Of a stretch of 6,317 bases of DNA, positions 1 to 4,575 are shown piece by piece. Numbering within the stretch: position 1 is the first letter of the stretch; each line of letters begins with the position of its first letter. Location: assembly GCA_030154385.1 (NCBI GenBank), contig JASKJZ010000156.1, positions 1 through 6,317 on the forward strand. The letters run 5' to 3'. The translations under genes and the position numbers were made by a program. This DNA is from Clostridiales bacterium (GTDB taxonomy: Bacteria > Bacillota_A > Clostridia > Lachnospirales > Lachnospiraceae). The notes below the pieces were generated by a model, which did no database searches, had not been told where the DNA came from, and was given only the letters and a program-made list of their open reading frames with translations.

Positions 1-174
1 AGTAAAAAATCCTTTATCCACTTTTATTGTTTTCATAGGATACACGCTCTCACCATTTGAAAAAAAACTTGTATGTAACTGCTCTTCTTCATTTTCCAAA
101 ATTATTTCTTCGTTCTCCTCATTATTATAGTCTTGATTCTCTGATCTTATTCTCCTTATCGCTTTCGATTCCAT
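1..174 (-). CDS. N-terminal part of an unrecognised protein with an acidic head (runs off the left edge)
   Basis: An open frame begins with ATG at 174 and stays open for 58 codons to the window edge, so only the N-terminus is visible. The start is supported by a purine-rich ribosome binding site (AGGGATGGGG at 181-190) six bases upstream. The gene begins only 16 bases after the stop of the acetyltransferase gene, so the two are probably co-transcribed. Residues 1-10 are basic (MESKAIRRIR). Residues 12-31 are strongly acidic, with ten Asp/Glu in twenty positions. A more ordinary stretch (MKTIKVDKGFFT, residues 47-58) follows. A later in-frame ATG at 36 has no good ribosome binding site. No signal peptide or membrane segment is visible. 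The coding DNA is about 30% GC, lower than the enzyme genes to the right. I do not recognise the family and assign no function; that it is a real gene rests on the start signal and spacing. Confidence 0.6.
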   Translation of the reverse strand, partial: MESKAIRRIRSENQDYNNEENEEIILENEEEQLHTSFFSNGESVYPMKTIKVDKGFFT

Positions 175-190
175 TATTTTCCCCATCCCT

Positions 191-670
191 TTACTTCTGA
201 AAGGCAATCCTCTCATCCCCATTTTCCAGATAAATAATCCCGCACCTTAAAAATCCAAGCTTGTTTAGCAAATTTTGCATCGGAATATTATCTCTGTGGG
301 TATCTATCCGAATGCTTCCACTCTGGTCATAGCACCAATTCAGACAAAAGGTGGCACAGCCTTTTTTCCCCGCCTTCACTGCAATGCGATGCACTACTCC
401 GTAAGATTTGGTGGGAAGCCATGCCCCTTCATAAATCTTTTGATACGTCGGTTCTACGATTTCACCATAGAAAAAGGTTCCTATGATTTCCTCTCCTTCT
501 ACACAGACATAGCTATATCCATTTTTTATATCCTCTTCCAAAAGAGAAGTCTTTGGATATCCATTGTTCCATTGTCCTGGATTCCCACTTTCTGCCATAA
601 AGGCTCTGGCTGTTGCATAAATTGCTTGCATCACTTCTAAATCAGCTGTTGTACTTTTTCGAATATTCAT
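191..670 (-). CDS. GNAT-family N-acetyltransferase
   Basis: This is a complete 159-residue protein of the GNAT fold, which transfers an acetyl (or other acyl) group from acyl-CoA to an amine. The length is typical of a single GNAT domain. Residues 1-30 form the first strand and helices (MNIRKSTTADLEVM start). Residues 53-70 fit the central strands. Residues 92-110 (VVHRIAVKAGKKGCATFCL) match motif A, the CoA pyrophosphate-binding turn, with KKGCA in place of the usual Q/RxxGxG/A. Residues 128-140 (NIPMQNLLNKLGF) fit motif B, followed by a final strand. The protein is probably cytoplasmic. The ATG at 670 has an AAAGGG site 11 bases upstream. The gene follows the terminator that closes the luxE-luxC-ligase unit and has its own putative promoter. 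An unrecognised acidic gene starts 16 bases downstream. The substrate cannot be told from sequence. It could acetylate an amino sugar or a peptide, but proximity to flagellar genes is only weak support for that. Confidence 0.88.
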   Translation of the reverse strand: MNIRKSTTADLEVMQAIYATARAFMAESGNPGQWNNGYPKTSLLEEDIKNGYSYVCVEGEEIIGTFFYGEIVEPTYQKIYEGAWLPTKSYGVVHRIAVKAGKKGCATFCLNWCYDQSGSIRIDTHRDNIPMQNLLNKLGFLRCGIIYLENGDERIAFQK

Positions 671-705
671 CTATGTTTACGCCCTTTCTGCATGAATCTG
701 TGTGT

Positions 706-714
706 ATTGTAACA
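706..714 (-). promoter_or_regulatory. Putative extended -10 promoter for the acetyltransferase gene
   Basis: On the minus strand this reads TGTTACAAT, a TG-N-TACAAT extended -10 box one base off the TATAAT consensus. The start codon lies about 35 bases downstream. The region 17 bases upstream, where a -35 box would lie, falls in the terminator hairpin (GTGCCT) and is a poor match to TTGACA; extended -10 promoters tolerate this. The call is by motif only. Confidence 0.42.
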
Positions 715-723
715 TATCTATAC

Positions 724-752
724 AAAAAAGGCACCTAAAAAAGTGCCTTTTT
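724..752 (-). terminator. Rho-independent terminator closing the flagellin/lux-type unit
   Basis: A perfect inverted repeat pairs 725-734 (AAAAAGGCAC) with 743-752 (GTGCCTTTTT) around an 8-base loop. Read on the minus strand, the hairpin begins four bases past the stop of the AMP-ligase gene and ends in six T residues. The flanking A/T runs make the structure nearly symmetric, so it could also act on the plus strand, but no plus-strand gene is present to need it. Confidence 0.88.
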
Positions 753-756
753 CTCT

Positions 757-2166
757 CTACAATTTGGAATACAAGACCTTACCTGCTTCATTTCTTGGAA
801 TCTCTGCAATGGTCAGAACCGTAAAGGCCGTCTTTGACAAATGCGTTGTCTTTGTCACGAAGGAGAGAATCTCCTCTGCTCTGTCGGTTTCGGTCGTGTA
901 AATCTTCATCGCATCGTCCTCACCCGCACAAACGCAGTCAAAGCCCTCCTTTCGAAGCAAGCCTTCGACTTCATCCAGATTTACCCGATTTCCAAATATC
1001 TTTAAGAAACGTTTCTTTCTACCAACAATATAATAAAACCCATCACTATCACGCTTTGCCATATCACCCGTGATTAACCTGCCGCCTCGCTCGTCACCTT
1101 TTAAAAGATCCGCAAACTGCTCGGCATATCCAAGGGTTACATTCTTGCCATAATATACAAGCTCTCCTACTACCTCTGCCGCTTCGATTGGATTTTCATC
1201 GACATCCCAGAGCTCAAAACGCCCCCCAGGAATCGCAATTCCCATGCTGCCTGCCTTTTCCTTAGCGCTCTCCCAAGGTAGGTAGGACATTCTGGCGGTT
1301 GCCTCAGTCTGTCCATACATGATAATCAGTTTTATGCCTTTTTTGGTGCAGATTTCATTAAACTCCTCTGCCATCTCCTTCGATAGCTTCCCGCCTGCCT
1401 GCGTCAGATAACGAAGACTTGGAAGCTCCATATTTCCAAACCGCAGCTTCTTTAACATGTCATAAATGTAGGGCACACCACCAAAGGTCGTGGCGTTTTC
1501 TTCTTTTAACAGCGCCCAAAATTCTTTGTTCATCAGCGTGTAGTCATTCATAATGACCGTTGCGCCCATTAATAGATGACTGTTAATGATTGAAAGGCCA
1601 TAGGTATAACTCATCGGAAGTGTCATAATGGCTCGATCTTCTGGCACAATCTCAAGATATGCAGCAATTGAGGCTGCATTTGCACTAATATTTTCATAGG
1701 TTTGACGTACCAGCTTTGGACTTCCTGTACTGCCAGAGGTCGTAAGCAAAAGAGCTAGCTCCTTGTAGATGGGATAAGAAATGGCAAGCTCGCGCTTACA
1801 CAGTGTATATCCGCGGTAGTTCCCCACCAGGGTAAGGGCTTCCTCCTTGGCTAAAACGTCCATCTTCTCCTTTGCGGCAAACACATATGCTGGCTCATAA
1901 CGAGACATCAGATTTTGCAACAAATCCGCTTCAATCGCTTCATTAATCAGTACGGGTACCACACGTCTTCTAAGGCAACCAATATAAGCCTCAAGTGCCG
2001 CTAAGGTGTTGGAGCAGATTAAAAACACCACACATCTTTCTGGCATCCTATTTGCAATCGCATCTGCCTCTTTGGCAAACGAACGATAGGTAAGGCGCTC
2101 CGCATCTGGCGCGATTACCGCAATCTGGTCTTCAAATCGTTCTAGATTATCGTAAAAGTTTTCCAT
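757..2166 (-). CDS. AMP-forming acyl-CoA synthetase/ligase family protein (AMP-binding enzyme)
   Basis: This is an adenylate-forming enzyme of the ANL family: it uses ATP to turn a carboxylic acid into an acyl-adenylate and then normally passes it to CoA or a carrier-protein thiol. From the ATG at 2166 it has 469 residues, slightly short for the family. The signature motifs are present in order: the P-loop LLTTSGSTGSPK (140-151), MYGQTEAT (283-290), the TGD aspartate (366-368), the hinge region GRKKRFLKIFGNRV (382-395), and the C-terminal catalytic lysine K463 in RNEAGKV. It should therefore be active. The frame extends upstream to a GTG at 2211, but the ATG at 2166 has a near-perfect AAGGAGGG site seven bases ahead, so the shorter form is preferred. 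It is the third enzyme gene after luxE and luxC, 64 bases beyond the luxC stop, and it ends just before a terminator. The substrate (fatty acid, hydroxy acid or amino acid) is not readable from sequence, and no acyl carrier protein gene is visible. Confidence 0.9.
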   Translation of the reverse strand: MENFYDNLERFEDQIAVIAPDAERLTYRSFAKEADAIANRMPERCVVFLICSNTLAALEAYIGCLRRRVVPVLINEAIEADLLQNLMSRYEPAYVFAAKEKMDVLAKEEALTLVGNYRGYTLCKRELAISYPIYKELALLLTTSGSTGSPKLVRQTYENISANAASIAAYLEIVPEDRAIMTLPMSYTYGLSIINSHLLMGATVIMNDYTLMNKEFWALLKEENATTFGGVPYIYDMLKKLRFGNMELPSLRYLTQAGGKLSKEMAEEFNEICTKKGIKLIIMYGQTEATARMSYLPWESAKEKAGSMGIAIPGGRFELWDVDENPIEAAEVVGELVYYGKNVTLGYAEQFADLLKGDERGGRLITGDMAKRDSDGFYYIVGRKKRFLKIFGNRVNLDEVEGLLRKEGFDCVCAGEDDAMKIYTTETDRAEEILSFVTKTTHLSKTAFTVLTIAEIPRNEAGKVLYSKL

Positions 2167-2172
2167 ACCATT

Positions 2173-2180
2173 CCCTCCTT
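2173..2180 (-). promoter_or_regulatory. Strong ribosome binding site that sets the AMP-ligase start
   Basis: The minus strand reads AAGGAGGG, with the AGGAGG core seven bases before the ATG at 2166. It lies inside the longer GTG-started frame (2211), which has no comparable site of its own. This favours a 469-residue protein over one with 15 extra N-terminal residues. Confidence 0.85.
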
Positions 2181-2230
2181 GGCTTTTGCATCTATTTATC
2201 CATTGCTTCACATTTGTTTTCCATTTATTT

Positions 2231-3475
2231 TCAGCGTTCCACTACGGTTATGACGCGAGATAGCGTCCGAATTAAATCATAGCCATCCCATATGGTTCCA
2301 ATATCCAATGTTTTTCCAAATGGTACAATACGATCGACTCCCATCACACCCTTTGTCTCTATAAAATCGCGAATTTCTTGTGGATCGACACCCTTTGTCG
2401 CGATGGTCTGTACCTTTTCAAACAAATGAGGCAAAAGCTCCGCATATTCCTTGATTTCCGCTTCAAAAAACAGGCCAAAGCTGCCACGATACTGCGTAAT
2501 ATCCATAGTTCTTCCCTCCACAAAAAGTGACGAGAGAGAGATGCGATATAAACGGTTCCCATACTGCTTGATTTCTTGAATCGCCATTTTCTCACAGGCA
2601 AGCTCACAAAGAAGCTCATATTTTTCGCTCACCTTAATATCCGCCAAATCATAACGCTCGGCCTGCTTGTAAATGCTCTCCCAAAAACGATTCTTTGCCT
2701 GCAAGACCTCTGCACGCGCGAGCTCCTCTTCGACCTTCCAGACAATCAGGTGCGGAGTCGTACAAGCATTTTGATCCATTAAGTATGTGTCATTATAAAA
2801 ATCCCTTGCAAGCTGCGTGATGGCCTCTTCGTCCATTGAAAGAATCGCTTTTGGTGATACGATGCCAAGCGAATAACGGTCTGCAAAAGTAATTTCAATG
2901 CTCCTTACGGGAAGAGGCGAGCGTCTCACCTGTTGAATCGTTTCATCCCCACCCCAGATAATCCTTCCATTGCAGATTGATGAAAAGTAATCGTTGATCT
3001 CCTGGCTTCTGTCGTATCGGATGATTCTGGTTCGCCTCCCAATTTCTTCAAAAGCAGGCTCCATGAACAGCTCCTCCATCAAACGGCATAGAAGATCCAC
3101 TTGTGGAAAATCCTTTGTGGAGACTCGCACCACATTTTCATTTCCTGCCAGAAGGCCAAAAACATAAGAATAGGCAAAATTAATTGGCACGTTCGAGGGC
3201 GCGATATGAAACAAAAGTCCCCTGCCAAGTCGATGTTCCATTCCATCATAGGAGTTTTTGATGGTCTCCAGATTTGCCCTGCGGCAATAAAAGGAAAAGG
3301 TTAAAAGATCTGGATAGCTGGCCGCCTCCTTGCAGCCTCTTATTTTTTTCGAAAGTGCTTCCAAAAAGATAAGTGCCGAAAAAGAAAACGGTACGATTGG
3401 CCGTCTTTTCCCCTCGTCTGACACATCCAAACTTCCTGCTAACGTTTTTATATTATCGTTGTTCATAAGTATCAC
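2231..3475 (-). CDS. luxC: LuxC-type acyl-CoA/acyl-protein reductase
   Basis: This is a member of the LuxC family, aldehyde-dehydrogenase-like enzymes that take an acyl group onto a cysteine and reduce it with NADPH to an aldehyde. In luminous bacteria the partner is the LuxE synthetase. The protein has 414 residues from the GTG at 3475, somewhat shorter than the roughly 480 of marine LuxC, with the shortfall mainly at the N-terminus. Visible marks are the cofactor-binding region HIAPSNVPINFAYSYVFGLL (90-109), the active-site segment DQNACTTPH with nucleophile C238, and the family C-terminus VDRIVPFGKTLDIG followed by WDGYDLI (380-402). The start lies 23 bases inside the end of luxE, a sign of translational coupling. 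An ATG three codons later (3466) is an alternative start, but GAGAGG sits only five bases before the GTG. The symbol denotes the family; without luxAB nearby, the aldehyde is not for light. It is probably cytoplasmic and complexed with LuxE. Confidence 0.9.
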   Translation of the reverse strand: MILMNNDNIKTLAGSLDVSDEGKRRPIVPFSFSALIFLEALSKKIRGCKEAASYPDLLTFSFYCRRANLETIKNSYDGMEHRLGRGLLFHIAPSNVPINFAYSYVFGLLAGNENVVRVSTKDFPQVDLLCRLMEELFMEPAFEEIGRRTRIIRYDRSQEINDYFSSICNGRIIWGGDETIQQVRRSPLPVRSIEITFADRYSLGIVSPKAILSMDEEAITQLARDFYNDTYLMDQNACTTPHLIVWKVEEELARAEVLQAKNRFWESIYKQAERYDLADIKVSEKYELLCELACEKMAIQEIKQYGNRLYRISLSSLFVEGRTMDITQYRGSFGLFFEAEIKEYAELLPHLFEKVQTIATKGVDPQEIRDFIETKGVMGVDRIVPFGKTLDIGTIWDGYDLIRTLSRVITVVER

Positions 3476-4538
3476 TGCATCCTCTCACCTGTGCCTGCTT
3501 GATTCTTCCTGTTATTGTAAAATATTTTCCCTTCCTTCCACAAGGACAATCATCTTCCCCAAGGATTTTCCCCTCATCCTCGGTTAAAATCGAATGCCCT
3601 GGATATGATTCTGGAAGCAAAGACAGTACCTGTATGACACCCGATTCTCCTACCTCACACACGGAAAAGTCTTTCATTCTCCGAACGATTACGTCAGAAA
3701 ACGTACTCGCGTGCAAATGACCGCATTCACACTCCATATAGATACAACCCGTCTGCTCGACCATACCATAGTAGTCATGGACACGTTTGATGCCACATAC
3801 GTCGTGCAGCCGCTTCTTAAATTCCTCTTTTGATACCGCCTCATGCAGGAGCTTTTTCCAGCCGCCACCATGAATTAGGATTCCTTTGGATAAATCAATG
3901 AATTCTCCCACTCCTTCCAGTGCCTTGTAAAAATGCTGCCAGATCATAAAGGTAAAGCCAAACAATAAGATCTCCTCACCCTTATGTTCTTCTAAAAAGG
4001 CTTTGATTTCTGGAAGATTAAGCTCCATATTATCATTGAAGGCATACATCTTTTTTGAGCCAAAGATGGAAAATCCTAAAATACCAGCTCCTCTTGCCGA
4101 AAACATCGCGCGGTCTTTGATAACCGATGGACAATCTAAGATAATCATCGGCATCCTCTTTCCCCCTGTAAAGTCCGTTACGATCTTTGCAAGTGTCTTT
4201 TGCTGATTGGCCGCCGTGTTCCGATCTAAAAATATCTTGGACACCTGCTGCCCCGTCGTTCCAGAGGAGGTCATCGTCTTTACCACCTCTTCTTTTGGAA
4301 CACTTCTTAGCTCCTTATGTTTAAAGAGGGCAACTGGTAAAAAAGGCAGGTCATAATAAGACGCTGCCTGTTCGATCCCTTTTTTGCCACCCCAAATATT
4401 CTCTACTATATTCTTATACTCTGGTGAAGACTCCGCATGATATAAGGATAAGTTCTTTAAATAACTCGTCATGATCTCCACTTTGTTTTCTTTCCTAATT
4501 CCATAAGGAGGAAATGCTAAAATATCCTCGTAGTTCAT
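3453..4538 (-). CDS. luxE: LuxE-type acyl-protein synthetase (LuxE/PaaK family)
   Basis: This is an ATP-dependent enzyme that adenylates a carboxylic acid and moves the acyl group onto its own cysteine, handing it to LuxC for reduction. At 361 residues it is close to known LuxE proteins (about 370). The nucleotide-binding motif TMTSSGTTG spans 88-96, and YGMVEQTG (257-264) is the second adenylation motif. The C-terminus ends in VRGCSDTYEQR, which places C354 seven residues from the end, matching the position of the acyl-accepting cysteine known in luminous bacteria. Two cysteine pairs, CEC (270-272, with nearby H274 and H276) and CPC (331-333), resemble metal-ribbon ligands common in PaaK/LuxE relatives. 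The ATG at 4538 has AAGGA eight bases upstream. The gene follows the flagellin gene by 37 bases with no terminator and overlaps luxC by 23 bases. The acid substrate is unknown. A plain PaaK-type CoA ligase is unlikely given the terminal cysteine and the LuxC neighbour. Confidence 0.9.
   Translation of the reverse strand: MNYEDILAFPPYGIRKENKVEIMTSYLKNLSLYHAESSPEYKNIVENIWGGKKGIEQAASYYDLPFLPVALFKHKELRSVPKEEVVKTMTSSGTTGQQVSKIFLDRNTAANQQKTLAKIVTDFTGGKRMPMIILDCPSVIKDRAMFSARGAGILGFSIFGSKKMYAFNDNMELNLPEIKAFLEEHKGEEILLFGFTFMIWQHFYKALEGVGEFIDLSKGILIHGGGWKKLLHEAVSKEEFKKRLHDVCGIKRVHDYYGMVEQTGCIYMECECGHLHASTFSDVIVRRMKDFSVCEVGESGVIQVLSLLPESYPGHSILTEDEGKILGEDDCPCGRKGKYFTITGRIKQAQVRGCSDTYEQR
3481..3486 (-). 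promoter_or_regulatory. Ribosome binding site of luxC inside the end of luxE
   Basis: GAGAGG lies five bases before the GTG start at 3475. In the luxE frame its AGAGG encodes the Arg-Gly of the RGCSD motif, so the luxC translation signal is embedded in the codons of the presumed LuxE acylation site. This supports GTG over the ATG at 3466, which would have a spacing of 14. Confidence 0.65.
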
Positions 4539-4546
4539 AAAATCAA

Positions 4547-4556
4547 TCCTTCCTCC
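4547..4556 (-). promoter_or_regulatory. Ribosome binding site for luxE in the flagellin-luxE gap
   Basis: The minus strand reads GGAGGAAGGA, two overlapping purine-rich cores, with AAGGA eight bases before the luxE ATG. The rest of the 37-base gap is A/T-rich. It holds no inverted repeat, so no transcription stop is evident between the flagellin and luxE. Confidence 0.75.
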
Positions 4557-4575
4557 AACTTCATATTTTTATTTT

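Noticed and set aside
275..640. Plus-strand open frame of 121 codons
   Set aside because: It lies wholly opposite the acetyltransferase gene, which has clear GNAT motifs; the plus-strand translation shows no recognisable domain.
757..2211. Longer AMP-ligase form starting at GTG 2211
   Set aside because: The 15 extra residues include codons that overlap the strong AAGGAGGG site serving the ATG at 2166, and the GTG has no good ribosome binding site.
2192..2224. Ten-codon reading frame (MENKCEAMDK) between luxC and the ligase on the minus strand
   Set aside because: It has no clear ribosome binding site and is short enough to be chance; its ATGGAAAAC start resembling the ligase start is a nine-base coincidence.
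757..4538. A bacterial bioluminescence (lux) operon
   Set aside because: LuxC and LuxE homologues are present, but there is no luciferase alpha or beta gene, no LuxD and no flavin reductase in the window, and the neighbours are a flagellin and an AMP ligase.
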